Positions 17,451 through 26,414 of a stretch of 64,000 bases of DNA are shown one piece after another. The DNA is taken from the NCBI GenBank assembly GCA_038529265.1, contig JBCBDX010000001.1, positions 1-64,000 on the forward strand, in the 5' to 3' direction. Position numbers and translations under genes: made by a program. A model generated the notes under the pieces. That model made no database searches, was not told the DNA's origin, and was given only the letters and a program-made list of their open reading frames with translations. Position 1 is the stretch's first letter. Each line of letters begins with the position of its first letter. Origin of the DNA: JBCBDX01 sp038529265. GTDB lineage: Bacteria; Pseudomonadota; Alphaproteobacteria; Rhizobiales; Rhizobiaceae.

Positions 17451-18353
17451 ATGAAAAACCTGACCCATCTGCAGCGCCTTGAGGCGGAGAGCATACACAT
17501 TATGCGCGAGGTGGCCGCAGAGGCCGAAAACCCCGTGATGCTATATTCCATCGGCAAGGATTCAGCCGTTATGTTGCACCTTGCCTTAAAAGCGTTTTAC
17601 CCTGCCCGGCCACCATTCCCGTTGCTCCACGTCGATACGACTTGGAAGTTTCAGGAGATGTACAAGTTCCGCGCCAAGGTCGCGCAAGAAACCGGTATGA
17701 AATTGATTGTTCATACCAACCAGGAAGGTGTTGATCAGGGCGTTAATCCTTTTGCCTCTGGAAGTGCAAATCATACCGACATCATGAAGACACAGGCGCT
17801 CAAGCAAGCGCTTGATCTGCACAAGTTTGACGTCGCCTTCGGTGGTGCACGTCGCGATGAGGAAAAGTCCCGCGCCAAAGAGCGTATCTTTTCCTTCCGA
17901 ACAGCCGATCACCGCTGGGACCCCAAGAACCAGCGACCAGAGCTTTGGAAGATTTACAACACGCGCAAGGCACCGGGACAGTCCATCCGCGTCTTCCCGC
18001 TCTCCAATTGGACCGAGTTGGATATCTGGCAGTACATATATCTTGAGAACATCGACATCGTTCCGCTTTACTATGCGGCGGAGCGCCCGGTCGTTGAATA
18101 CAATAATATGCTCATTATGGTCGACGATGATCGTATTCCCGATGAGTACATGGCCACTCAGCAGATGCGCACGGTGCGCTTTCGAACGCTTGGCTGCTAT
18201 CCGCTGACAGGTGCAGTCGAAAGCACTGCGGCGACATTACCCGACATCATTCAGGAAATGCTCCTGACCACGACATCGGAGCGGCAGGGGCGTGCCATCG
18301 ACCATGATCAGTCCGCCTCGATGGAAAAGAAAAAACAGGAGGGGTATTTCTAA
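17451..18353 (+). CDS. cysD: Sulfate adenylyltransferase subunit 2
   Basis: Catalytic subunit that makes adenosine 5'-phosphosulfate from ATP and sulfate with CysN. The 300-residue PP-loop protein shows LYSIGKDSAVMLHLALKAF (the SxGKDS-type loop), HVDTTWKFQEMY, FGGARRDEEKSRAKERIFS and the C-terminal LGCYPLTGAVES. Its TAA overlaps the ATG of cysNC. NodP is the nodulation paralogue of the same enzyme. Confidence 0.98.
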   Translation: MKNLTHLQRLEAESIHIMREVAAEAENPVMLYSIGKDSAVMLHLALKAFYPARPPFPLLHVDTTWKFQEMYKFRAKVAQETGMKLIVHTNQEGVDQGVNPFASGSANHTDIMKTQALKQALDLHKFDVAFGGARRDEEKSRAKERIFSFRTADHRWDPKNQRPELWKIYNTRKAPGQSIRVFPLSNWTELDIWQYIYLENIDIVPLYYAAERPVVEYNNMLIMVDDDRIPDEYMATQQMRTVRFRTLGCYPLTGAVESTAATLPDIIQEMLLTTTSERQGRAIDHDQSASMEKKKQEGYF

Positions 18354-20263
18354 TGGCCCATACCTCTGACCTGATCGCTGAGGATATCCTCGAATATCTC
18401 AAACAGCACGAAGAAAAGTCCCTGCTCCGCTTTATAACGTGCGGTAGCGTTGATGACGGCAAGTCTACGTTGATAGGGCGCATGCTTTATGAAGCCAAAA
18501 TGATCTTTGAAGATCAGCTAGCAGCGCTTGAAGCAGACTCCAAAAAAGTTGGCACACAAGGTGAAGCCATCGACTTTGCGCTGCTCGTCGATGGTTTGGC
18601 ATCAGAGCGCGAGCAGGGCATCACTATCGATGTTGCCTATCGCTTCTTCTCTACGGAAAAACGCAAGTTCATCGTCGCTGATACACCCGGTCATGAGCAA
18701 TATACACGCAACATGGCAACCGGTGGTTCGACGGCAGATTTGGCCATCATTCTGGTCGATGCCCGCAAGGGAATTCTGACCCAGACGCGCCGCCACTCGT
18801 TCATCTGTTCAACGCTTGGCATTCGCAACATTGTACTGGCCGTCAACAAGATGGATCTGGTCGATTATAGCCAGCACGTCTTCAATGAGATCGATGAAAG
18901 CTATCGGGCATTTGCGGCCGAGTTGCCCGCCTTGGACAACATCGTCTCCATTCCGCTTTCTGCGCTCGCCGGTGACAACGTCACCGAACTAAGCGAGAAG
19001 ACACCATGGTACAGCGGCTCTCCGCTCATGAACCATCTGGAAACGGTCGAAGTTGAGCAAGAACTGGACGAAGCACCGTTTCGCTTGCCCGTTCAGTGGG
19101 TCAACCGACCCGATCTTAACTTCCGTGGTTTCACTGGACAAATCGCAACTGGAACTGTGAAGCCTGGCGACAAGATCAAAGTGTTACCGTCCGCCAAGGA
19201 AAGCACCGTTTCGCGTATCGTCTCAATGGGTGGCGATCTGGAGCAAGCCCAATCCGGCCAATCCATAACGCTAACACTTGAAGATGAGATTGATATCTCG
19301 CGCGGTGACCTGATCTGTAAGTCTGATCAGTTGGCGGAGACGGGAAGTCAGTTTGAGACGACCATACTTTGGATGGCCGAACAAAAAATGTTTCCGGGCC
19401 GGACATACGTTATGAAGGCTGGTTCACAGACGGCCCAGCTGACAGTCAACGCCCCGAAATACAAGATCAACGTGAACACGATGGCGCATGAGGCGGCAAA
19501 GAACCTCGAGCTGAACGAGATTGGCGTTTGTACCGTGTCGCTTGATCGCCGTATTGCGTTCGATCCCTACAATGATAATCGCGAAACCGGCTCTTTCATA
19601 CTGATCGATAAGATTTCCAATGCGACCGTTGGCATGGGCACGTTACACTTTGCACTGCGCCGTTCGTCCAACATTCATTGGCAGGCAACTGACGTTTCCA
19701 AGCAGGCGCGTGCCGAGATGAAAGGCCAGAAGCCATGCGTGCTATGGTTCACGGGCCTTTCCGGTTCTGGCAAGTCGACGATCGCCAACATTGTGGAAAA
19801 GAAACTGGCATCTGCGACCATCCACACCATGCTGCTGGACGGGGACAATGTTCGCCACGGCCTCAACAAGGACCTTGGCTTCACCAACACTGACCGTGTG
19901 GAAAACATCCGGCGTGTAGCTGAGGTGTCAAAGTTGATGGTCGAAGCTGGTTTGATCACCTTGGTCTCATTTATCTCGCCCTTCCGCGCAGAGCGCCGAA
20001 TGGCACGCGAAATGTTGCCCGATGGTGAGTTTATCACGGTCCACGTCGACACGCCGCTAAGCGTTGCTGAAGAGCGCGATGTGAAGGGGCTGTACAAGAA
20101 GGCTCGTGCCGGAGAGATCAAAAACTTTACCGGTATCGACTCGCCGTATGAGCCACCTGAAAACGCCGAACTGACCTTGAACACGGTCGATATGACCGCA
20201 GAACAATGTGCTGATCGGATCATCGATTACCTGGTCGACAAGGGATTTGTGAACATCGAATAG
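18353..20263 (+). CDS. cysNC: Bifunctional sulfate adenylyltransferase subunit 1 / adenylylsulfate kinase (CysN-CysC fusion)
   Basis: Residues 1 to about 440 form the GTPase subunit: P-loop CGSVDDGKSTLIGRM, ADTPGHEQYTRNM, NKMDLVDY, then beta-barrel domains. From about residue 460 follows APS kinase: LWFTGLSGSGKSTIANIVEK, DGDNVRHGLNKDLGF and FISPFRAERR. The protein drives APS synthesis and phosphorylates APS to PAPS, the sulfuryl donor. The fusion is the NodQ-like arrangement common in rhizobia. The ATG shares one base with the cysD stop. Placement next to cysQ and the polysaccharide locus raises the possibility that PAPS serves sulfation of a surface glycan, but no sulfotransferase is in the window. 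Confidence 0.97.
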   Translation: MAHTSDLIAEDILEYLKQHEEKSLLRFITCGSVDDGKSTLIGRMLYEAKMIFEDQLAALEADSKKVGTQGEAIDFALLVDGLASEREQGITIDVAYRFFSTEKRKFIVADTPGHEQYTRNMATGGSTADLAIILVDARKGILTQTRRHSFICSTLGIRNIVLAVNKMDLVDYSQHVFNEIDESYRAFAAELPALDNIVSIPLSALAGDNVTELSEKTPWYSGSPLMNHLETVEVEQELDEAPFRLPVQWVNRPDLNFRGFTGQIATGTVKPGDKIKVLPSAKESTVSRIVSMGGDLEQAQSGQSITLTLEDEIDISRGDLICKSDQLAETGSQFETTILWMAEQKMFPGRTYVMKAGSQTAQLTVNAPKYKINVNTMAHEAAKNLELNEIGVCTVSLDRRIAFDPYNDNRETGSFILIDKISNATVGMGTLHFALRRSSNIHWQATDVSKQARAEMKGQKPCVLWFTGLSGSGKSTIANIVEKKLASATIHTMLLDGDNVRHGLNKDLGFTNTDRVENIRRVAEVSKLMVEAGLITLVSFISPFRAERRMAREMLPDGEFITVHVDTPLSVAEERDVKGLYKKARAGEIKNFTGIDSPYEPPENAELTLNTVDMTAEQCADRIIDYLVDKGFVNIE

Positions 20264-20295
20264 CGACGTTTTTACGCGTGACGAAAACATCTCTG

Positions 20296-20321
20296 AAGGC
20301 CTTGATATCGACAAGGCCTTT
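20296..20321 (+). terminator. Hairpin after cysNC, possible terminator
   Basis: AAGGCCTTG (20296-20304) and CAAGGCCTT (20312-20320) form nine perfect pairs around a 7-base loop, between cysNC and tRNA-Gln. The T tract is almost absent, so termination may be Rho-assisted. Confidence 0.5.
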
Positions 20322-20342
20322 GGATAAATGATCGCTCCGGAT

Positions 20343-20417
20343 TGGGGTGTAGCCAAGCGGTAAGGCAACTGTTTTTGGTACAGTGTACCGCAGGTTCGAA
20401 TCCTGCCACCCCAGCCA
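20343..20417 (+). tRNA. tRNA-Gln (anticodon TTG)
   Basis: A full cloverleaf can be drawn: acceptor TGGGGTG with CACCCCA, D-stem GCC/GGC, anticodon stem ACTGT/ACAGT enclosing loop TTTTGGT (anticodon TTG), variable GTACC, T-stem GCAGG/CCTGC with loop TTCGAAT. The discriminator is G and CCA is encoded (20415-20417). It lies in the gap between the sulfate-activation operon and the convergent BKACE gene. Confidence 0.97.
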
Positions 20418-20438
20418 ATCCCTTTCTCGCAAAATCTG

Positions 20439-21269
20439 CTATGTCAAAGGCAGTTCAAGAATGTCGCGCGCCTGTTGCCAACTGGCCACCGGGCGATCGT
20501 GGCGCTCGCAGACTTCTACAGCCCGTTTAACCAAAGCCGCATTGGAGGGTGCCAAGTTATCCTTGTCCAGCCGTACGTTATCCTCAAGACCAGTACGTGT
20601 ATGTCCGCCAGCAGCGATACACCACTCATTGACTTCGAGCTGGTGTTTGCCAACGCCCGCCGCACACCACTCGGCATTCGGCGCCAATCGTTCCACCGTT
20701 TTGATGTAGTAGTCGAAGACATCCCGATCGACAGGCATCGCGTTTTTCACGCCCATAACGAACTGAATGTACAACTTGCCGGGCAGACGGCCGGCTTTAT
20801 GCATGGCCACCGCTTGATGAATATGGCTGAGATCGAACGCTTCTATTTCCGGCGTCACGTCGTAGGTTGTCATCTCTGCCGCGAGCCAGGCAATAAGTTC
20901 CGGAGGATTTTCATAGACACGCGTGGGAAAATTGTTCGATCCGACGGAGAGGGACGCCATGTCCGGGCGCAGCGGCAGCATACCACCACGAGCCGTCCCA
21001 GCGCCGGATCTTCCGCCGGTCGAAAACTGTATGATCATACCGTGACAGTGTTTCTCCAACCCTTCTTTGAGGCGCGCAAATTTTTCGGGGTCCGAACTGG
21101 GGGTCTCATCATCATTGCGCACATGGCAATGGGCAATTGCTGCACCAACCTCAAAAGCTTCATGCGCGCTCTCTATCTGTTCCGAAACGGTGATTGGCAC
21201 TGCCGGGTTGTTCTTCTTGGTAGGCACCGAACCGGTGATTGCCACGCAAATGATGCACGGTTTCGTCAT
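20439..21269 (-). CDS. BKACE family beta-keto acid cleavage enzyme (DUF849)
   Basis: Members condense a beta-keto acid with acetyl-CoA and split it to acetoacetate and a new CoA ester; the type member acts on 3-keto-5-aminohexanoate in lysine fermentation. The 276-residue TIM-barrel protein shows the zinc ligands AHCHVRND, the IIQFSTGGRSGAG loop, and VRLDKDNLAPSNAALV near the C-terminus. I start at 21269 (MTKPCIICVAITGS) because GGGGAGA precedes it; the reading from 21362 adds 31 non-family residues. Its substrate cannot be told from context, as the neighbours are a tRNA and iron transport. Confidence 0.9.
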   Translation of the reverse strand: MTKPCIICVAITGSVPTKKNNPAVPITVSEQIESAHEAFEVGAAIAHCHVRNDDETPSSDPEKFARLKEGLEKHCHGMIIQFSTGGRSGAGTARGGMLPLRPDMASLSVGSNNFPTRVYENPPELIAWLAAEMTTYDVTPEIEAFDLSHIHQAVAMHKAGRLPGKLYIQFVMGVKNAMPVDRDVFDYYIKTVERLAPNAEWCAAGVGKHQLEVNEWCIAAGGHTRTGLEDNVRLDKDNLAPSNAALVKRAVEVCERHDRPVASWQQARDILELPLT

Positions 21270-21450
21270 TGATCTCCCCCAGATGACCGGCGCGAAAAAG
21301 ACGGCCGGCGCTATTCGGGCACCAATAATGCGTTTTAGCTCCGACCGGAAGGCGAATAGCAAAGTGAACGAAGTGCCACTGATCCAAAGGTTGCGTTAAA
21401 AACCTTACTTCTGTTATCAGCATTTACAAGCTGCAACAGGATCACGTGCA

Positions 21451-23145
21451 ATGATGAAACAGGGTCTGCGGGCAATTGCCTGGCTAGCCGTTTGTGTCTG
21501 CGCGTTCCCAATCATCTCGGTTTTAGTCTCCGCATTAAGCGGTACTTTGGACACGTGGACGCTTCTCTCACAGACCGTACTCACTCGCTACATTGTCACA
21601 ACACTGCAATTGGTTGTGCTTGTTGGTATCGGAACGGCGATAATCGGTACTTTATCAGCATGGTTGGTCGCCATGTGCGATTTCCCCGGACGCCGCATTC
21701 TTGAGATCGGGCTCGCGCTACCATTTGCCTTTCCAGCTTATGTTTTAGCTTATGCTTACACCGACCTTCTGGATCACCCGGGCATTGTGCAGTCGACTTT
21801 AAGGGAGTGGTACAATTGGGGGCCGCGCGATTACTGGTTCCCTGAAATCCGCTCCTTGGGCGGTGCGGCGCTCATGCTGATTTTGGTGCTCTACCCGTAT
21901 GTCTATTTGCTGGCTCGAGCTTCTTTCATCCGTCAATCCCCAACCGCCTATCAAGCTGCGCGCATGCTGGGCCGTTCGCCGGTCAATGCGTTCTTTACAA
22001 TTAGCCTGCCGTTGGCGCGCCCGGCTATTGCTGGCGGGGTGGTTCTGGCATTAATGGAAACAGTCGCCGATTTTGGCACCGTCTCGCACTTTGCAGTCCA
22101 GACTTTCGCGACCGGTATTTATCAGGCTTGGATTGGTATGGGTGACCGCTCTGCCTCCGCACAGTTGGCGCTTTGTTTAATGGGTGTTGCCTTTGTCTTG
22201 ATCGTACTGGAGCGGGTCGAACGAAATCGGCGATCGCACTATGAGGCAGGCAAGCGAATAGAAGCCATGTCACGCCATGAACTTACTGGCGCCCGCGCTC
22301 TTGGCGCGATCGTGTTTTGTGCGCTACCAGTCCTCGGCGGCTTTGTCATTCCGCTTGTTGTGCTGTCTGAAATGGCATGGGACTCTGGCCAGAGCATTCT
22401 TGATGAACGTTATCTGCTGTTTGTCAGCAACTCGCTGTTTTTGGCAACAAGTGCTGCCATCATCACCATGACACTGGCCATTGCCATCGGCTATTGCGCA
22501 CGGCTCTATCCCGGCAAGTCAGCTGAGATCACCAAGACAATTGCGGGGCTTGGTTACGCTATCCCCGGTGGTGTGATTGCAGTTGGCGTGTTCTTCCCAT
22601 TTGCGCTTTTTGACAACACGCTTGATGCCTACATGCGCGAGAATTGGGGTATCTCGACGGGACTCTTGCTGTCGGGCTCGGTGTTCATCTTGCTTGTCGC
22701 CTATATGGTGCGTTTTATGGCAGTCGCAATTTCTTCATTTGATACGGGTATCACCCTAATCAAACCCTCCATTGATGCGGTCGCACGTTGTCTGGGTGCC
22801 GGCCACGGCCGCGTACTATATAGTGTTCATTTGCCATTGATGCGGGCGAGCCTTCTGACCGGTGCACTGATTGTCTTTGTCGACGTGATGAAGGAACTAC
22901 CGGCAACCTTGATGTTACGGCCATTCAACTATGATACTTTGGCGGTGCACGCCTATCGATTGGCTTCGGATGAACGCTTGACCCAGTCAGCGGTACCATC
23001 GTTGGCTATTGTCGCCTTTGGGCTGTTACCTGTGATTATCCTGTGTCGCACCATCGCAAGAGAGCGTCCAGTTCATCATGCCGAAATGGCGGGTCGCGAG
23101 AGTGGACAGAGCGCACCAATTACAAACCCGGCACCAGCGGAATAA
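21451..23145 (+). CDS. fbpB: Ferric iron ABC transporter permease (FbpB/SfuB type)
   Basis: A 564-residue permease made of two fused six-helix halves, as usual for Fe(III) importers. The two EAA-like loops are visible: QAARMLGRSPVNAFFTISLP near residue 170 and DAVARCLGAGHGRVLYSVHL near residue 450. It converges on the binding-protein gene fbpA. An ATP-binding subunit (FbpC) is not found next to it, so the ATPase must be encoded elsewhere or shared. I see no TGA-N9-TCA iron box in the 180 bases before its start. The start is 21451 or the next codon (ATGATG). Confidence 0.9.
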   Translation: MMKQGLRAIAWLAVCVCAFPIISVLVSALSGTLDTWTLLSQTVLTRYIVTTLQLVVLVGIGTAIIGTLSAWLVAMCDFPGRRILEIGLALPFAFPAYVLAYAYTDLLDHPGIVQSTLREWYNWGPRDYWFPEIRSLGGAALMLILVLYPYVYLLARASFIRQSPTAYQAARMLGRSPVNAFFTISLPLARPAIAGGVVLALMETVADFGTVSHFAVQTFATGIYQAWIGMGDRSASAQLALCLMGVAFVLIVLERVERNRRSHYEAGKRIEAMSRHELTGARALGAIVFCALPVLGGFVIPLVVLSEMAWDSGQSILDERYLLFVSNSLFLATSAAIITMTLAIAIGYCARLYPGKSAEITKTIAGLGYAIPGGVIAVGVFFPFALFDNTLDAYMRENWGISTGLLLSGSVFILLVAYMVRFMAVAISSFDTGITLIKPSIDAVARCLGAGHGRVLYSVHLPLMRASLLTGALIVFVDVMKELPATLMLRPFNYDTLAVHAYRLASDERLTQSAVPSLAIVAFGLLPVIILCRTIARERPVHHAEMAGRESGQSAPITNPAPAE

Positions 23146-23172
23146 AAAACCGCGCCGTAAAGCTCGACGCGG
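23144..23172 (-). terminator. Terminator of fbpA
   Basis: On the minus strand CCGCGTCG and CGGCGCGG pair (8 pairs, one G-U) around AGCTTTA and are followed by six T. It sits between the convergent fbpB and fbpA genes. Confidence 0.8.
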
Positions 23173-23199
23173 CTTCATTGAAAAAGTGTTAGCTTCGAC

Positions 23200-24234
23200 T
23201 TATTTCCAGCCAGCTTCACCGAGAATGCGATTGGCGGCATCAATGTTGTCAGCGATGTCTGACAGTTCAATGGTGTCCGGGCGGAAAATGCCGAGTGTTG
23301 CAACCGACGGTGCGAGACCGACACCAGGCACGCCCGGATATTCATCATTGCCCGCAGAGAAGTACTCCTGAGCTTGTTCCGACGCCAGATACTCAAGGAA
23401 CTTGATCGCGTTTTCCTTGTTTGGCGCATTGGCTGCAACACCGCCACCGGAGATATTCATGTGAGCGCCGATGCTGTTTTGGTTTGGAAATACCCAGCCA
23501 ATGCTTTCGCGCACGTCGGCGGGAAGGCCGTCCACATCTTTGCGGATCGCGCGCGCAAAGTAATACGTGTTGGACATCGCGATATCGCATTCACCAGATG
23601 CGATGCCACGCAATTGATCAGTGTCACCGCCCTGCGGGTCGCGCGCGAAGTTGGCAACAACGCCTTTTGCCCACTCACCGATTGCGTCTTCACCCAAATG
23701 CGCAATCAACGCAGCAGTTATGTTTTGGGTGTAGACGTTCGATGAAGAACGGATGCAGACCTGACCGGCATATTTCGGGTCGGCAAGATTCTCGTAGGTC
23801 ATCGGTGGATCAGATACGTCGTTTTTGTCGTAAAACAGGATCCGGGCGCGTTGTGAAAATCCGAACCACTGATTGTCGTCATCTTGCAGATAAGCAGGAA
23901 TAGCGTTTTCCAGGACAGTGCTGTCGATTGACTGCAAAAGTCCCAAGTCTTTGGCGCGTGTCAGACGCACTGTGTCGACAGTCATGAAGATATCCGCTGG
24001 ACTGTTGGCGCCTTCGCCCTCCATCCGCGCGATCAGTTCATCAGCGTTGCCTTCAATGCGGTTGACTTTGATGCCAGTCGCTTCTTCGAAGTCTGAATAC
24101 AGCCGCTCATCAGTGTCGTAGTGGCGCGATGAATAAAGGTTCAGTTCGCCGTTCGCTAATGCCGTGGATGTCAGGCTGGTAAGCGCGGTGGCGGCGGCAA
24201 GCGCAATTGCTGAAGCTTTCGTCAGCGGTTTCAT
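23200..24234 (-). CDS. fbpA: Periplasmic Fe(III)-binding protein of ABC transporter (FbpA/AfuA/FutA type)
   Basis: The 344-residue protein has a Sec signal peptide ending in TSTALA, then ELNLYSSRHYDTDERLYSDF, the usual start of ferric-ion transferrin-like proteins with a Tyr ligand in the first strand. The tandem Tyr ligands appear in SNTYYFARAI, and IEGNADELIARM and GAHMNISGGGV are typical. It is divergent from rirA; two iron-responsive boxes lie in the gap, so repression by RirA under iron sufficiency is likely. The permease lies downstream in opposite orientation. Confidence 0.95.
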   Translation of the reverse strand: MKPLTKASAIALAAATALTSLTSTALANGELNLYSSRHYDTDERLYSDFEEATGIKVNRIEGNADELIARMEGEGANSPADIFMTVDTVRLTRAKDLGLLQSIDSTVLENAIPAYLQDDDNQWFGFSQRARILFYDKNDVSDPPMTYENLADPKYAGQVCIRSSSNVYTQNITAALIAHLGEDAIGEWAKGVVANFARDPQGGDTDQLRGIASGECDIAMSNTYYFARAIRKDVDGLPADVRESIGWVFPNQNSIGAHMNISGGGVAANAPNKENAIKFLEYLASEQAQEYFSAGNDEYPGVPGVGLAPSVATLGIFRPDTIELSDIADNIDAANRILGEAGWK

Positions 24235-24272
24235 GATCGTTTCTCCAGGTTTGTTTCTGAGAGCATAAAAGT

Positions 24273-24287
24273 TGAGTAACCTTGTCA
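24273..24287. promoter_or_regulatory. Iron-responsive operator (IRO) candidate 1
   Basis: TGA-GTAACCTTG-TCA fits the rhizobial RirA box TGA-N9-TCA. Its right half overlaps the -35 element of the rirA promoter. It lies 39 bases upstream of the fbpA start. Confidence 0.65.
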
Positions 24288-24310
24288 GGTTATATGGCGT
24301 TTCTTATAAC
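24282..24310 (+). promoter_or_regulatory. Promoter of rirA
   Basis: TTGTCA (24282-24287) and TATAAC (24305-24310) are 17 bases apart and about 95 bases before the rirA start. IRO 1 covers the -35 and IRO 2 begins right after the -10, which fits autorepression. Confidence 0.6.
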
Positions 24311-24325
24311 TGACTAAATTTGTCA
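24311..24325. promoter_or_regulatory. Iron-responsive operator (IRO) candidate 2
   Basis: TGA-CTAAATTTG-TCA is a second match to TGA-N9-TCA, 38 bases from the first and immediately downstream of the rirA -10 element. Confidence 0.65.
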
Positions 24326-24404
24326 AGTTTTATTCGCCAGAAAGTCATAACTTGTGTCGGTTATCAGACTGCCGGTAGACTGGCCAAGGACAGTTAGGAA
24401 TCAC

Positions 24405-24857
24405 ATGCGCCTCACCCGACAGACTGACTACAGCTTGAGAATCTTGATGTTTTGCGCAGCTAGCGGCGATCGTATCAGCAGGGTCGCAGACATTGCTCAG
24501 GCTTATTCAGTGTCAGAAACATTTATCTTTAAACTGCTCAAGCGTCTCGTTGACGCCAATATAGTGTCAACGACCAGAGGGCGTTCGGGCGGCATCAGGC
24601 TTGCTCGGCCCGCAGACGAGATAACGGTTGGTCAGGTGGTTCGGGTCGCGGAAGATAATATGGCGATTGCAGATTGCTTTGATAGTGAGGAGCAGGATTG
24701 CCCTCTGGTTGCTTCATGCCGATTGAAAGTAGCGTTCGAGCAGGCGCTGGGTGCATTTCTCGACGTTCTGGATGATGTCACCATCGATGATTTGTCCAAA
24801 CCAAGCGCTGCCGTGATCAACCTTCTTGCGCAAATTGACGGTCCCGTCGCACGCTGA
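24405..24857 (+). CDS. rirA: Rrf2-family iron-responsive regulator RirA
   Basis: RirA is the Fe-S-cluster repressor that replaces Fur for iron uptake in many rhizobia. The 150-residue protein starts MRLTRQTDYSLRILMFCA, has the winged helix (IAQAYSVSETFIFKLLKRL, then TTRGRSGGIRLARP) and the three cluster cysteines in CFDSEEQDCPLVASC. These match RirA more closely than IscR or NsrR. The start at 24405 has AGGAA before it and gives the family N-terminus; a reading from 24354 adds 17 residues. It is divergent from fbpA with two IRO boxes between them. Confidence 0.92.
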   Translation: MRLTRQTDYSLRILMFCAASGDRISRVADIAQAYSVSETFIFKLLKRLVDANIVSTTRGRSGGIRLARPADEITVGQVVRVAEDNMAIADCFDSEEQDCPLVASCRLKVAFEQALGAFLDVLDDVTIDDLSKPSAAVINLLAQIDGPVAR

Positions 24858-24986
24858 CCAAGCCAATAGCTGACAATCGGTCCTGGTAACTTTGTACTTT
24901 TGGTGCCTTGCTCAAGGCGCTTGCTATGGGTACCGCTATGCATGACGGGACAAGCTGGTTTTGACTATATGCCACCACATGCGTTT

Positions 24987-26306
24987 ATGCCGCCAAACGT
25001 TGCCTTGAGCGGTTTGGCCTCCCAATTGGCCAATTTGGAACATGAGGGTCGCCCAATCCGTATCGGTCTGGTGGGAACAGGGGAAATGGGTACCGACATC
25101 TTTACCCAAGTTGCCATGATGAAAGGTGTTGAGATCGCCACAGTCATGGAGCGTGCCCCGGGTAAAGCAGCAGCTGGTTCACTCCTCGCTTACGGGGAGG
25201 ACGGGCATGTTGTTGAAGCCAATAGCCACGACGCTGTTTCAACTGCTGTTGAAGCTGGCAAGATTGCCGCAACGACCGACCTCGATTTGGCGCTCAGTCA
25301 TGATCTCGTAGACGTTGTTATCGATGCCACGGGTGTTCCCGAAGCTGGCGCCGATATCGGTATGCGAACGATAGGACATGGCAAACATCTGATTATGATG
25401 AATGTGGAGTGCGATGTCTGCATCGGCCCGTACTTGCGTCATGAAGCAGACAAGGCCGGTGTGATCTACACACTTGGCGCCGGTGATGAACCGTCCTCCT
25501 GTCTGGAGATTATCGAGTTCCTCACTGCCATGGGCCATTCAGTGGTGTCTGCTGGCAAGGGGAAGAATAACCCGCTCAACTTTGACGCTGTGCCAGATGA
25601 CTATCAAGAAGAAGCCGACCGGCGGAACATGAACGTGCGCATGCTGGTTGAGTTTGTAGATGGTTCCAAAACCATGGTGGAGATGTGTGCCATCGCCAAC
25701 GCGACTGGCCTCGTGCCAGATATTGCAGGCATGCATGGCCCGCGGGCAACTGTCGATCAGTTGGCGTCTGTCCTCATACCGCAAGAAGATGGTGGCGTGC
25801 TTTCAAAGCCTGGCTGTGTGGACTATTCAATTGGCAAGGGCGTTTCGCCCGGTGTGTTTGTCGTCATCAAAGCCGAGCATCCGCGCATTCACGAGCGTAT
25901 GGCCGACCTGAAAATGGGTGAAGGCCCTTACTTCACATTTCACAGGCCATATCATCTGACCTCGCTGGAGGTTCCTCTTACAGCTGCGCGCCTGATGCTT
26001 AATGGTAGACCGGATATGGTGCCATTGCAGAGGCCTGTCGCTGAAGTCTGCGCTGTTGCCAAGCGCGATATCGCCGCTGGCGAAAAGCTCGATGCCGTGG
26101 GGCAATACTGTTATCGGTCGTGGACAATGACCCGCGAAGAAGCCGTTGCTAAGAACGCAATGCCATGCGGCTTGCTGGAAAACGGTATCGCGCTTCAGGA
26201 CATAGCTAAAGGTGAGCTACTAACCCGCGATAACGCAAAACCGATGGAAGGTTCGCTCATTGCCAAGTTGCGTGATCGCCAGGACGAATTGCTGGCAACA
26301 TATTGA
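24987..26306 (+). CDS. DXR-like (DRL) 1-deoxy-D-xylulose 5-phosphate reductoisomerase
   Basis: About 439 residues: an N-terminal Rossmann domain (IRIGLVGTGEMGTDIFTQ), a homoserine-dehydrogenase-like middle (SLGAGDEPSS-type loop, here TLGAGDEPSSCLEIIEFL, then SAGKGKNNPLNFDAVPDDY) and a C-terminal SAF domain (VCAVAKRDIAAGEKLDAVG). This is the architecture of Brucella DRL, which replaces DXR in the second MEP-pathway step and is unrelated to it. Recognition is from memory of the family; the adjacency to dxs, which makes its substrate, supports it strongly. Start is uncertain: 24987 matches the family N-terminus (MPPNVALSGL), but ATGs at 24942 and 24969 are in frame and none has a clear ribosome site. 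Confidence 0.8.
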   Translation: MPPNVALSGLASQLANLEHEGRPIRIGLVGTGEMGTDIFTQVAMMKGVEIATVMERAPGKAAAGSLLAYGEDGHVVEANSHDAVSTAVEAGKIAATTDLDLALSHDLVDVVIDATGVPEAGADIGMRTIGHGKHLIMMNVECDVCIGPYLRHEADKAGVIYTLGAGDEPSSCLEIIEFLTAMGHSVVSAGKGKNNPLNFDAVPDDYQEEADRRNMNVRMLVEFVDGSKTMVEMCAIANATGLVPDIAGMHGPRATVDQLASVLIPQEDGGVLSKPGCVDYSIGKGVSPGVFVVIKAEHPRIHERMADLKMGEGPYFTFHRPYHLTSLEVPLTAARLMLNGRPDMVPLQRPVAEVCAVAKRDIAAGEKLDAVGQYCYRSWTMTREEAVAKNAMPCGLLENGIALQDIAKGELLTRDNAKPMEGSLIAKLRDRQDELLATY

Positions 26307-26414
26307 AACTGACGAATTGTCTCATTACAGCGAATTGCCAAGCGCACTATCTCGAGTTTCAAGACGATCCCCTCGCCACCAAACAGTTGACGAACGTGGC
26401 GTTTCAGGCAACAG

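Noticed and set aside
20475..21272. 265-codon plus-strand frame
   Set aside because: Antisense of the BKACE gene, whose motifs and ribosome site are clear.
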